From Streptomyces violaceusniger (GTDB lineage Bacteria; Actinomycetota; Actinomycetes; Streptomycetales; Streptomycetaceae): a stretch of DNA of 64,000 bases. Below are positions 1-9,180 of the stretch, piece after piece. The position numbers were made by a program, and so were the translations under genes. The stretch spans positions 248,001 through 312,000 of the forward strand of contig BJHW01000001.1 of assembly GCA_005405945.1 (NCBI GenBank), written 5' to 3'. Below the pieces are notes generated by a model, which saw only the letters and a program-made list of their open reading frames with translations, ran no database searches and was not told where the DNA came from. The first letter of the stretch is position 1; each line of letters opens with the position of its first letter.

Positions 1-1011
1 GTGCGCCTCCACATAACCGATGTCCGACGGCTCCAGGCCGGCTCGGGCCAGTACCGCTTCGGTGAGCGCGACCTGGGAGAGCACATTGGGCACCGTGAAT
101 CCGCCCGACCGCCCGTCCTGGTTGACCGCGGAGCCGTGCAACACGGCGTGCACGCGGTCCTGATCGCGCACCGCATGGTCCAGGCGCTTCAGGACCAGGA
201 CACCACAGCCCTCGCCACGGGTGAAGCCGTTGGCGCGCGCGTCGAACGCCTTGCACAGGCCGTCGGGCGCCAAGGAGCGCGTCTCCTGCACCAGCCGCAT
301 GGAACGAGGGGACATGATCAGGTTGGCTCCGGCGGCGAACGCGATCTCGCACTCTCCGCGTCGCAGCGCCTGCGCCGCGAGATGGACGGCGACCAGTGAG
401 GAGGAACAGGCGGTGTCCACCGAGACCGCGGGACCGTCGAGCCCAAGGGCGTACGCGATGCGTCCGGCGGCGAAGTTGTGGCCGTTTCCCGTGGTCGCGT
501 ACACGTCGGGCTTGCGTTCCAGCCAGTCGCGGAAGTCCTGCCACATGATGCCGAGGTAGACCCCACCGGAGGCGCCTGCGATCCGGCCTGCGGGCAGACC
601 CGCGTCTTCCATGGCCTCCCAGGCCACCTCCAGCAGCAGCCGGTGCTGCGGGTCGAGGTGGCGGGCCTCGCGCGGGCTGATGCCGAAGTGGTGGGCGTCG
701 AAGTCCAGAACCTCATCGAGGAATCCGCCTCGCTGGGGAAGGCCCTCCCAGGCTTGTGCGAAGGGCCCCTTGCGCGAGGCCGGCATCTCGGTGACCAAGT
801 CCCGGCCGGCGGCCAGTGCCTCCCAGTAGCCGTCCAGATCGGTAATGCCGCCCGGCAGTCTCAGCCCTATGCCGACCACCGCGATCGGCTGGGTGCCTTC
901 GTGTTCGGCCAGCCGCCGGCGAAGGTCGCGGATGGTGTCCATGGCGCGGGTGAGCGGAGTCTGCTTGCCGCCCGTGGGGGCGTGGTTCTCGCGATCGTCG
1001 TTCTCTGTCAT
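1..1011 (-). CDS. Type I polyketide synthase, N-terminal ketosynthase (partial, leaves left edge)
   Basis: First 337 residues of a modular PKS whose remainder lies beyond the left edge. A charged helical segment of about 30 residues (around TRAMDTIRDLRRRLAEHEG) precedes the KS and looks like an N-terminal docking coiled coil, so it probably takes a chain from another PKS protein. The KS shows IAVVGIGLRLPGG at the start, the active-site cysteine in DTACSSSLVAVH, and breaks off just inside the EAHGTGT motif. The start codon ATG (1011-1009) shares one base with the TGA of the upstream PKS gene (TGATG), so the two are translationally coupled and consecutive in the assembly line. Extender choice and reductive domains cannot be seen. 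Confidence 0.93.
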   Translation of the reverse strand, partial: MTENDDRENHAPTGGKQTPLTRAMDTIRDLRRRLAEHEGTQPIAVVGIGLRLPGGITDLDGYWEALAAGRDLVTEMPASRKGPFAQAWEGLPQRGGFLDEVLDFDAHHFGISPREARHLDPQHRLLLEVAWEAMEDAGLPAGRIAGASGGVYLGIMWQDFRDWLERKPDVYATTGNGHNFAAGRIAYALGLDGPAVSVDTACSSSLVAVHLAAQALRRGECEIAFAAGANLIMSPRSMRLVQETRSLAPDGLCKAFDARANGFTRGEGCGVLVLKRLDHAVRDQDRVHAVLHGSAVNQDGRSGGFTVPNVLSQVALTEAVLARAGLEPSDIGYVEAH

Positions 1012-4000
1012 CAGTGCGCCTCCTCCGTCAGCGCCAATTGGTCGCACAGCGCGCCGGCCAGTGCTTGGGTGTTCCCATACGTCCACAGGAGGGTCGGGGA
1101 GAGCTTCATCCCGAACGCCGCCTCCAGTCGGTTGCGCAGTTCGAGACTCATCAGGGAATCCAGACCCAGCGCCTTGAAGGGGCTGTCCGGCTCGACGCGG
1201 TCCGGGTCGAGCCGGAGCACCCGGCCCGCCAGCTCTCGCACTTTGTCCTGCGCCAGCTTCACGCGGCCGTCCCGGGGAACGGCCAGGAGACGTACGCGGA
1301 AAGCGCCGTCGGCCGCGGGCCGGCCCTCCGACTCCTCCCGCGCCGCGGCGTACAGACGGCTCCAGCTCGCCAGTGCCGCGGTGTCCGGGTTCGCGTCGAA
1401 CCACTGGCGCGGGTTGATCGGGACATAGCCGACGACCGGCTCTTGGATCTCCAGCAGGCGGGCCAGCGCGGGCCAGGCCTCGGACGTCGGGAAGCCGCCC
1501 ATGCCGCGCTCCGCCAGCCGTGATCCGCGCCGTTCGTCGCTCGCGGCCAGGCCGATATCGGTGAACGGCCCCCACTGGATACTCAGCGCGGGCTGCCCGC
1601 GGCGGCGGCGGAGCTCGGCCAGCGCGTCCAAAGAGGCGTTGCCGGCCGCGTAGGCCGCCTGTCCGGCGTTGCCGACCAGGGCGGCGGCGGAAGAGAACAG
1701 GACGAAGAGGTCGAGTGGGTCGTCGGCCGTCACCCGGTCCAGGCAGCGGGCACCCAGTGTCTTCGGTGCCAGCACGTCGGTGAGCTGGCGCTCGGTCAGG
1801 GTGCTGATCATGCCGTCGTCGAGCAGGCCCGCGGCGTGCACGACCCCGCGCAACGGCGGTAGCGCGGCCCGCACCTCGTCCAGGCTTGAGCGCACCGCTT
1901 CCTCATCGGCGACATCGCACCGCAATGTCTCGACCCGGACTCCGGCGGCGCGCAGGGCCGCCACACGTTCCGCCGCCTCGGGCCGTGGGTCGGAGCGGCC
2001 GAGCAGCACCAGGGCACCGGCGCCCCGCGCGGCGAAGAACTCGGCGAGCGAGAGACCCAAGGCACCCAGCCCGCCACTGATCAGATACGTCCCGTCCGCG
2101 CGGAAGCGGCCGTGTGGCATCGGCTCGGCGCTGACGCGGCCGACCGTGTCCGGTTCGGTGACCACCTCGCGCCCGATCCAGGCGCCGGCGGCCATCGTCC
2201 GCAGCGCGGCGTCGACCTCGGCGAAGGGGCGCGGGTGCACGGCCAGTGGTTCCAGCTTCCCGGTGGCCAGCATCTCCCAGGTGGCCGCGAGGATGCGGGC
2301 GAACCGGTCGGGGTGCCGTGTGACGAGTCCGTTCACGTCCACGGCGGAGAGGGTGATGCCCTTGTGGAATGCGGCGAGGCTGATGGACCGTCCGGCGAGG
2401 ATGTTCTGCCTGCCGGTCTCCAGGAACCGGCCGTCCTCCGCGAGCACGGCGAGCCCCGCCCGCAGTGCCGCCGCCCCGCTGAGGGAGTTGAGGACGACGT
2501 CGACGCCCCGGCCGCCGGTGGCGGCGCGCGCCTCGTCCGCCCAGGACAGATCCGAGCTGTCGTACACCTCGGCGATCCCGCTCTCGCCCAGGTGTGCGCG
2601 CTCCGACGGGGTTGCCGCCGTAGCGAGGATCCGGGCGCCGAGTACCCGGGCGACCTGTATCGCCGCGAATCCGGCGGGGCCGGCGGCGTGGTGGATCAGA
2701 ACGGTCTCGGACGCGCCGAGCCTCCCGACCTCCCCCAGCGCGTACCAGCCGGCCGCCATCACCAGGGCCTGCGCACAGGCCTGGGCGTCAGTCAGCCCGT
2801 GCGGGATCCGCAGCGCGTGATCGGCGCGGACCGTGACGTGGGAGGCGAGCGCCCCGAAGGCGCACGCCGCCACCCGGTCGCCCACGGCGATCTCGGTCAC
2901 CTCGCTGCCCACGGCGGTGACCCGGCCGGCGCACTCGCCACCCAGGATGTCGCCGCCGGGGAGCGACGCCGGGTAGCGGCCCGCCCACTTCAGTACGTCG
3001 CTGGGGTTGAGCGCGGCCGCGGTGACCTCGACCTCGATCTCATGGGGCTCCGGCGCCCGCCGGGCCAAGGGCAGGAAGGCGGTGCCGGGTCCACGCCCCG
3101 CGGCCCGCGGACCCACCCGGAAGGGCTGGTGGCCGGTGGTCGGCACGGGCAGCGCGGGCGCCGCCGAGGTGCGGTCGGGGCCCCGGGTCAGCCGTGCCGC
3201 GAGCCGGCGTCCGCCGCGCAGCGCCGTCTGGTCCTCGGTCGGGTCGCCGCCGAGCAGCGCGGCGCCGCAGATCGTGGCCCAATCGGGCTCGGTGACGTCG
3301 ACGTCCACGATCCGCGGGCTCAGTTCGTCGTGCTCTCGGCGCAGCACTCGGGCGTAGCCCCAGTAGAGCGCGGAGCCGGGGTCCGGCAGGTCGGCTTCGG
3401 TGAGCGCCTGGGCCCGGTCGGTCAGGACGGTCAGCGCGGGCGGAGCGGGCAACGCCGCGCACGCGCGGACGAGTTCGGTGAGACGGTACAGGCCGCGCTG
3501 CTGCGCGCCGAGGCCCTCGCCGGCGCCCGGCGCGACGAAGACCACGGCGTCGACGGGCTTGTCCCCGCCCAATGCGCGGCCGGGATCTGCGGCGTCGGCG
3601 CTGACCGCTTGGGCCCCGGCGGCCACCAGAGCTGTCGCGAGGGTCTGGGCCGGCTGTCCGTCCCCGCAGATGATCCAGCGCCCGGCCGTGCCCGGGGAGG
3701 CTGTGCCGGTACGCGTCTGGGTGATGTCGGTCCATTCCAGGCGGTGCAGGCACTCGTCGAAGCGGTCGAGGTCACCGGCCCCGGGCAGCGGCGTCAGCTC
3801 CAGTCCCCGCATGACCAGCAACGGTGTGCGTTCCTCAGAGAAGAGGTGCACGTCGCACAGGCCGTCCTCGCGGCGTACGGCGTGCGACCAGACGGTGGTC
3901 ACGGGGTCTACGAGATCGGCCAACAGGTCGATCCGGGCGACCGCCGTCGGCACCAGGGCCGCCTGGGTGTCGTAGAGGCACAGGGCGACCTGCAGGGCAC

Positions 4001-7000
4001 CATCCCACAAAGCGGGATGGAGTAGGTGCTTCCGGCCCCCGGCGCGCAGTGGTCCGGGCAGTACGACCTCGCCCGCGGCCTCGTGCCGCGTGGGGTGCTG
4101 GTACAGGGTTCGCACGCCGCGGAAGGCCGGACCGTACTCCAGCCCGCGATCGTGGCAGGCCTGGTAGAAAGCCGCCGCCGACGACGGCTCGGTTTCCCCC
4201 GGCCAGGCGGGGAAGGTCGGTACGGGGCGCTCTCCGCGCGACCTGTGGATCCGCGCGGTGGCGTTCGTCTCCCAGGCGTCGGCGCCTTCGGTGAGGGAGG
4301 AGAGGGTGAAGGTGCCGATGTCGGGTGTGTCGTCCTGCCAGCGTGTGTTGAGCCGCGCGGATCGCTCCCCCAGCGAGACCTCCTTGTGGAAGGCGACGCA
4401 TTCGAGGCGGGCGGGGGACGCTCCGGTCCTGGCCCGCGCGGTGTTCACCGCGAGGGTCAGCGTGGCGGTGCCCGGCAGCACCGGGGTTCCATAGACCTGA
4501 TGGTCGCCGAGCCAGGGCAGGTCCGCGACGGACAGTTCGAGGGTCCCCTGCCGGATCCCGGGCTCGCCGGGGGCGGGCTCCAGGGACACCTCGAAGCCGC
4601 GGGCCGAGCCGGGGCCGGCCCCGCGGTCCGGTGTCCAGTGGCTGTCCTGGCGCAGCGGGTGTCCCGGCAGCGGCACGAGGGCACCACGGGGGAGCCCGGC
4701 GAAGGGGGCGAGACCGGAGGTGTAGGCGCGGCCGATGGCCTGCGCGACCTCGCCAGGACCGCCCCTGTCGCGCCGCAGTGTGGTCAGGACGGCCACGGGC
4801 TCCGTACGGTCCGCCGCGAGCTGTTCGACGGCGGGGGCGAGCACGGGGTGCGGGCTGATCTCCACGACGTGCGTGACGCCCTCGTCGAACAGGGCGGTCA
4901 TGGAGTCCGCGAACAACACGGGCCTGCGCAGGTTCTCCGCCCAGTACGCGGCGTCCATCTCGGGTCCGGCCAGCAGGTTGACACGCACCGTCGACATCAG
5001 GTCGATCCGGCCCTTCCGGGGCTGGGCCGGGGCCAGCGCGCTCAGCAGGTCCTCGCGCAGCGGATCCATCTGGGGGCTGTGCGAGGCGTAGTCGACGTTG
5101 ACCAGGCGGCAGTACGTGCCATCCGCCTCCAGCAGCTCCTTCAGCATCAGCACCGCGTCCTCGTCCCCGGACAGCACGGAGGCGCTGGGGCCGTTGTGCA
5201 CGGCGAGGGACACGACCTCCTCGAAGCCATCGAGGGTGGCGAGCGCCGCGTCCCGGTCCAGGTCGACAGCGAGCATCCGGCCGTGGCCGGAGGCGCGGCG
5301 GGCTATGGCGCTGCGCCGGGCCATCACCAAAGCCGCGTCCTCGTAGGACAGCACGCCGGCGAGGGTGGCCGCGGTGATCTCGCCCTGGCTGTGGCCCAGA
5401 ACCACATCGGGTTCGACGCCATGGGCCCGCCACAGTTCGGCCAGGCCCAACGACATGGTCCACAGGACGGGTTGCAGCATGTCGATCCGGGACATCCACT
5501 CATCGGAAGCACCGGATCGGAAGACGTCCAGCGGGTCCCAGGAGACGTGCGGACGCAGCGCTGCGGCGCAGCGCTCGACGACGTCGGCGAACAGAGGGCT
5601 GACCGCGTAAAGTTCGCGGCCCATACCGCTCCACTGGGAACCCTGGCCGGGAAAGACGAAGGCGGTACGGCCCACGGGCAGGGCCTTGCCCGTGACCAGG
5701 CCGGGCGTCTGGCTCCCGGTGCCGCCCGCCGCCAATTCCGTCAGCGCGACGTGCAGTTCAGCGGGTTCGGTGACCAGGGCGGCGGCACGGTGCGGGAAGT
5801 GGTCGCGGCGCCAGGCCAGCGTGCCGGCCAGCGCGCGCAGCCCGGCTCCGCCGGCGTCGGCGGCGTGCTGGTCCCGCGCCGCGGTGTGCCCGGCGCAGGG
5901 CAGCGCGGTGGGCAGGGCTTCCAGGAGGTCCGCGGCCCGCCGGGTCAGTTCGGGTGCCTGCCGGGCGGACAGCGGCACGAGAGCGGGCAGCCCCGTGTCG
6001 GGCGGCGGCGGTGTCTCGGCAGGGCCGCTCTCCGGCGGGCTCATGAGGACCACATGGGCGTTGGTGCCGCCCCAGCCGAAAGAGTTGAGGCCGAGGGTCA
6101 CGGGGCCCTGGGCAGGCAACGGGCTGGGCTCGCGCACGACTTCGAGATTGAGGTCGTCGAAGTCGATGACCGGGTTGGTCCGCTCGCTGTGCAGGCTCGG
6201 CGGGACGACGCGGTGCCGCAGGGCGAGCAGCAGTTTGAACATCCCGGCCATGCCTGCCCCGGCTTCCAAGTGCCCGATGTTGGTCTTGATCGAGCCGATC
6301 AGCAGCGGGTCCCCGGACCGGCCGGCACCGAGCACCCGGCCGATGGCCCTGGCTTCGGCGGGATCGCCGCGGCCGGTTCCGGTGCCGTGTGCCTCGATGT
6401 ACGAGGGCTGCGGCACCGACGCCCTGCCCTCGGGGTAGGCGCGGCGCAGCAGGTCCTCCTGGCCCTCCTGACTCGGTGTCACCAGACTTTCGCCTCCACC
6501 GTCGTTGTTGACGACCGTGCGCACGATGACACCGTGTATCCGGTCCCCGTCGGCGAGAGCGCGACGCAGCGTCTTGACGTAGAGCGCCGCCACGCCCTCC
6601 CCGCGCACGAAGCCGTTGGCATCGGCGGCGAAGGCCTTGCACCGGCCGTCGGGCGACAGAGCGCCGAAGTGGGTGAGTCCGACGGTCACATGGGGGTCGA
6701 CCATCAGGTTGACGCCGCCCACGATCGCCGCGTCGACCTCTCCCTGGCGCAGCGCCTGGACGGCCAGGTGCAGGGCGACCAGCGAGGAGGAACAGCCGGT
6801 TTCCACTGTCATGCTGGGTCCGCGCAGCTTCAGGAAGTACGACAGCCTGGCGGCGATGACGTCGAGCGCGTTGCCGACCAGGCTGTGCGGGGTCGGGCGG
6901 GCGCCGCGCGCCGCGCGCAGGATCTCGTAGTCGTGCCAGGAGGCGCCGACGTACACGCCGGTGCGGGTGCCGGCCAGCCCCGCAGCGGGCTGACCGGCGT

Positions 7001-7319
7001 CCTCCAGCGCGCGCCAGCCCACTTCGAGCATGAGACGCTGCTGGGGATCGATGGCGGCGGCCTCGCGGGGGGAGATTCCGAAGAAGCCGGCGTCGAACCG
7101 GTCCACGCCGTCCAGGAATCCACCGACCGCCTGGATATCGTGCTCGGGGTCCAGGGGGGCGGTGGTGTCCCAGCGGTCGGCCGGGACCGGGCCGATCGCG
7201 TCGCCCCGGTCCATCAAGAGCGCCCACAGACTCTCCGCGTCCGGCGCCTGGGGGAACTTTCCCGCCATCCCGACGACGGCGATCAGGTCTGCGGGATCGT
7301 GCGCGCTGTTGGCGTCCAT
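1011..7319 (-). CDS. Type I PKS, one fully reducing module KS-AT-DH-ER-KR-ACP
   Basis: A 2102-residue single-module PKS. KS (about 10-430) has Cys in ETGCSSSL (Gly where Ala is usual) and both His motifs, EAHGTGT and KTNIGHLEA. AT (about 550-850) has GHSQGE and YASH, the pair associated with methylmalonyl-CoA. DH carries HQVYGTPVLP (HxxxGxxxxP) and LWDGALQ (DxxxQ). A structural KR half precedes the ER, whose nucleotide loop reads HHAAGPAG, unlike the usual GGVG. The catalytic KR has GGLGALG, the LDD motif of B-type KRs, and Ser/Tyr in FSSAAA and QAAYAAGN. ACP Ser is in LGLDSLMSLEL. All domains look active, predicting a saturated alpha-methyl unit. No docking helix precedes the KS, so it may be the first extending PKS or follow a non-PKS starter. 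It is coupled to the next PKS gene. Confidence 0.95.
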   Translation of the reverse strand: MDANSAHDPADLIAVVGMAGKFPQAPDAESLWALLMDRGDAIGPVPADRWDTTAPLDPEHDIQAVGGFLDGVDRFDAGFFGISPREAAAIDPQQRLMLEVGWRALEDAGQPAAGLAGTRTGVYVGASWHDYEILRAARGARPTPHSLVGNALDVIAARLSYFLKLRGPSMTVETGCSSSLVALHLAVQALRQGEVDAAIVGGVNLMVDPHVTVGLTHFGALSPDGRCKAFAADANGFVRGEGVAALYVKTLRRALADGDRIHGVIVRTVVNNDGGGESLVTPSQEGQEDLLRRAYPEGRASVPQPSYIEAHGTGTGRGDPAEARAIGRVLGAGRSGDPLLIGSIKTNIGHLEAGAGMAGMFKLLLALRHRVVPPSLHSERTNPVIDFDDLNLEVVREPSPLPAQGPVTLGLNSFGWGGTNAHVVLMSPPESGPAETPPPPDTGLPALVPLSARQAPELTRRAADLLEALPTALPCAGHTAARDQHAADAGGAGLRALAGTLAWRRDHFPHRAAALVTEPAELHVALTELAAGGTGSQTPGLVTGKALPVGRTAFVFPGQGSQWSGMGRELYAVSPLFADVVERCAAALRPHVSWDPLDVFRSGASDEWMSRIDMLQPVLWTMSLGLAELWRAHGVEPDVVLGHSQGEITAATLAGVLSYEDAALVMARRSAIARRASGHGRMLAVDLDRDAALATLDGFEEVVSLAVHNGPSASVLSGDEDAVLMLKELLEADGTYCRLVNVDYASHSPQMDPLREDLLSALAPAQPRKGRIDLMSTVRVNLLAGPEMDAAYWAENLRRPVLFADSMTALFDEGVTHVVEISPHPVLAPAVEQLAADRTEPVAVLTTLRRDRGGPGEVAQAIGRAYTSGLAPFAGLPRGALVPLPGHPLRQDSHWTPDRGAGPGSARGFEVSLEPAPGEPGIRQGTLELSVADLPWLGDHQVYGTPVLPGTATLTLAVNTARARTGASPARLECVAFHKEVSLGERSARLNTRWQDDTPDIGTFTLSSLTEGADAWETNATARIHRSRGERPVPTFPAWPGETEPSSAAAFYQACHDRGLEYGPAFRGVRTLYQHPTRHEAAGEVVLPGPLRAGGRKHLLHPALWDGALQVALCLYDTQAALVPTAVARIDLLADLVDPVTTVWSHAVRREDGLCDVHLFSEERTPLLVMRGLELTPLPGAGDLDRFDECLHRLEWTDITQTRTGTASPGTAGRWIICGDGQPAQTLATALVAAGAQAVSADAADPGRALGGDKPVDAVVFVAPGAGEGLGAQQRGLYRLTELVRACAALPAPPALTVLTDRAQALTEADLPDPGSALYWGYARVLRREHDELSPRIVDVDVTEPDWATICGAALLGGDPTEDQTALRGGRRLAARLTRGPDRTSAAPALPVPTTGHQPFRVGPRAAGRGPGTAFLPLARRAPEPHEIEVEVTAAALNPSDVLKWAGRYPASLPGGDILGGECAGRVTAVGSEVTEIAVGDRVAACAFGALASHVTVRADHALRIPHGLTDAQACAQALVMAAGWYALGEVGRLGASETVLIHHAAGPAGFAAIQVARVLGARILATAATPSERAHLGESGIAEVYDSSDLSWADEARAATGGRGVDVVLNSLSGAAALRAGLAVLAEDGRFLETGRQNILAGRSISLAAFHKGITLSAVDVNGLVTRHPDRFARILAATWEMLATGKLEPLAVHPRPFAEVDAALRTMAAGAWIGREVVTEPDTVGRVSAEPMPHGRFRADGTYLISGGLGALGLSLAEFFAARGAGALVLLGRSDPRPEAAERVAALRAAGVRVETLRCDVADEEAVRSSLDEVRAALPPLRGVVHAAGLLDDGMISTLTERQLTDVLAPKTLGARCLDRVTADDPLDLFVLFSSAAALVGNAGQAAYAAGNASLDALAELRRRRGQPALSIQWGPFTDIGLAASDERRGSRLAERGMGGFPTSEAWPALARLLEIQEPVVGYVPINPRQWFDANPDTAALASWSRLYAAAREESEGRPAADGAFRVRLLAVPRDGRVKLAQDKVRELAGRVLRLDPDRVEPDSPFKALGLDSLMSLELRNRLEAAFGMKLSPTLLWTYGNTQALAGALCDQLALTEEAH

Positions 7320-7414
7320 ACCCTGCCTTCTCGTCCTGGTGCGATCCGCGGGAAATCATTTCCCCACGTCAACCCGTCAATTAATCGCAGCCTAATTCGC
7401 CATCGCCGGCCAAC

Positions 7415-7438
7415 AACACCCCTGACATTCAGGGTGTT
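7415..7438 (-). terminator. Hairpin between halogenase and PKS genes
   Basis: An AACACCC-C-TGA / TCA-GGGTGTT stem of about 10 bp with one bulge and a 3-base loop. A T4 run follows on the plus strand only, so on the coding (minus) strand it is a hairpin without a good U-tract. It may act as an attenuator or RNA-stability element rather than a full terminator. Confidence 0.4.
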
Positions 7439-7446
7439 TTCCAGCA

Positions 7447-7470
7447 CCCCCCTAGCATCTGAATAGGGGG
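7447..7470 (-). terminator. Second hairpin, just after the halogenase stop codon
   Basis: CCCCCTA pairs with TAGGGGG across a 9-base loop, two bases beyond the halogenase stop. With the hairpin at 7415 it forms a tandem in the 153-bp gap before the PKS start, which may uncouple halogenase and PKS expression. Confidence 0.4.
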
Positions 7471-7472
7471 AT

Positions 7473-9137
7473 TCAGAGGCCTCCTCGTATGCGCATGCCC
7501 ACCAGCCCCTTCGACGCGTTGATCATGCGCTTCCCCATCTCCGGCGGAGCGTCCGTCCTGCACCACACGGCGTTCCTCATCATCTTCATCGGAGACATGT
7601 TGAAGCAACGCATGTCCCGTTCCCCAAAGCCGAATACCGACGGAATGAAGTCGGCACCCTTGATATGCTCCAGAATGCGCGCAGCGGCGTCACCCGGACC
7701 CGTCTTCCCCTCCTCGACCGACCGGCACAGATCGCGGGTGAGAATGCCCATCTCGTTGAACGAGGCACTGACCGGAAGCGGAGATCCCGGGCGGTCGCTC
7801 GCCTCCAGGTCCTTGAATATCGAATCGTCACCGGTCTTCGAGAAGCGGAAGTGCGCGTCTTCGAGCATGACGTTCCCGAGCATGGTGCCGAGCATCCAGG
7901 TGCGGTTGACCGCGTTCCACAGTTCATAGTCCCTGAATCCCACGAACGAGCTGTGCACGAGATCGTCGTGGAAGTCGAAGAGGCCCTGCTGCAGCGCTTC
8001 GAGGTAACCGAATCGCTCCAGCGACCAGTCGCCGTCCCTGGAGGCGGCGATGAGGCGCCACCCCAGTGCGTTGACCAGTTCCAGGGTGTTGGTCAGACCG
8101 CGCGAGTACAGCGCGTCGATGAATCCGGCGGCGTGCGAGGTGAGGCAGAACCGCTCCCCCACGACCTGCTTGGCGGAGTACTGGAGCCGGCCGGTGGCCA
8201 CCCAGGGGCGGACCGCAGCCGCGCCTCGGAACTGCCAGGCGATCTCGGGGAACCGGGCCAGGAAGTCGTCGAACTCCTGCTGGGGTGTGCCTTCCCCCTT
8301 GGGGTGAACGCGGGGGTCCAGGGTCAGCCCGACGCTGCACAGGGGGTTCACCGCGCCGGCGTGGTTGTCGAAGGGGATCACCCACAGCCAGCCGCCGTCG
8401 AAGACGTGGTGCAGCGTTCCGTGGTGCCAGGGATTGGGCTGGTCGTGACCGCGCGCGGCGGGTGCGTCATCGAAGGGCCGTACGCCGACCATGTGCGTGA
8501 ACAGGGTGCGGCTGTGCGTGCGTGCCCGGGTGGGTGTCTCGCGCAGAGACAGCTTCTCGGCCAGCGGGGAGCGGAATCCGCTGCCGTCCACGACATAGCT
8601 GGCCCGGAATTCCTGACCGCCCTCGGTGCGCAACACCGCCCCCTGATCGGGGTCGATCTCGATGTCCGCTATACGGGTCGCGAGCTGCGGTTGCGCACCG
8701 TACTTGACGGCGAGGTGGAACAAATAGGCGTCGATGTCCTGACGAAAGAGATGAGTTTCCGTCCGCAACGCCGCCGGCACCACCATCTGGTTGATCTTGC
8801 CCGAGTCCTGGGGACGCCCTTCCTCGTGGTAGACGAATCCGAAGTTCTGCTTCTGACCGCAGTTCCTCGACACCTTCCGCATGATGCCCTTGAAGCTGGA
8901 AAGCGGCTTGATCTCCGGCACGTTGTACCGGTCGGCGATGATGCGGGTGATCCCCGATGTGTAGGGAATCGTGGACTCACCAACAGCGAAGCGCGGATGT
9001 GTTCCGGCGTCCAGCAGCAGCACTTTGACACCGTTGCGTGCGAGGACCGCCCCCAGCATGCCTCCGGCCATTCCGCTCCCGAGGATCGCGACATCGTAGT
9101 GCGGGCTCCGACGCTGTCCGCCAGTACTCTTCTGCAT
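7473..9137 (-). CDS. FAD-dependent halogenase, PrnC-like
   Basis: A 554-residue flavin-dependent halogenase, expected to use FADH2 from a partner reductase to chlorinate or brominate an electron-rich ring. It has an N-terminal FAD fold (VAILGSGMAG), the GESTIPYTSG segment and the halogenase motif WxWxIP as GWLWVIPF near residue 250. Length and sequence throughout (for instance IIADRYNVPE, LFTHMVGVRPFDD) resemble, from memory, PrnC of pyrrolnitrin biosynthesis, which chlorinates a pyrrole ring. No flavin reductase gene is visible. It lies 43 bp after the LAL regulator and ahead of the reducing PKS, so the substrate is probably a ring in that polyketide. A pyrrole substrate is possible but not shown. 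The start has an AAGGAAGG ribosome site. Confidence 0.88.
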   Translation of the reverse strand: MQKSTGGQRRSPHYDVAILGSGMAGGMLGAVLARNGVKVLLLDAGTHPRFAVGESTIPYTSGITRIIADRYNVPEIKPLSSFKGIMRKVSRNCGQKQNFGFVYHEEGRPQDSGKINQMVVPAALRTETHLFRQDIDAYLFHLAVKYGAQPQLATRIADIEIDPDQGAVLRTEGGQEFRASYVVDGSGFRSPLAEKLSLRETPTRARTHSRTLFTHMVGVRPFDDAPAARGHDQPNPWHHGTLHHVFDGGWLWVIPFDNHAGAVNPLCSVGLTLDPRVHPKGEGTPQQEFDDFLARFPEIAWQFRGAAAVRPWVATGRLQYSAKQVVGERFCLTSHAAGFIDALYSRGLTNTLELVNALGWRLIAASRDGDWSLERFGYLEALQQGLFDFHDDLVHSSFVGFRDYELWNAVNRTWMLGTMLGNVMLEDAHFRFSKTGDDSIFKDLEASDRPGSPLPVSASFNEMGILTRDLCRSVEEGKTGPGDAAARILEHIKGADFIPSVFGFGERDMRCFNMSPMKMMRNAVWCRTDAPPEMGKRMINASKGLVGMRIRGGL

Positions 9138-9180
9138 TCCCTGGCCTTCCTTTCCCTGATTCGGATGTGGCGCGGATTTA

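Noticed and set aside
4026..7466. A 1146-residue open frame on the plus strand opposite the reducing PKS
   Set aside because: It is the antisense of a clearly functional KS/AT/DH region; its composition is Gly/Arg/Gln-rich with no domain, as expected from GC-rich codon bias. The same holds for the long plus-strand frame at 45248-48505.
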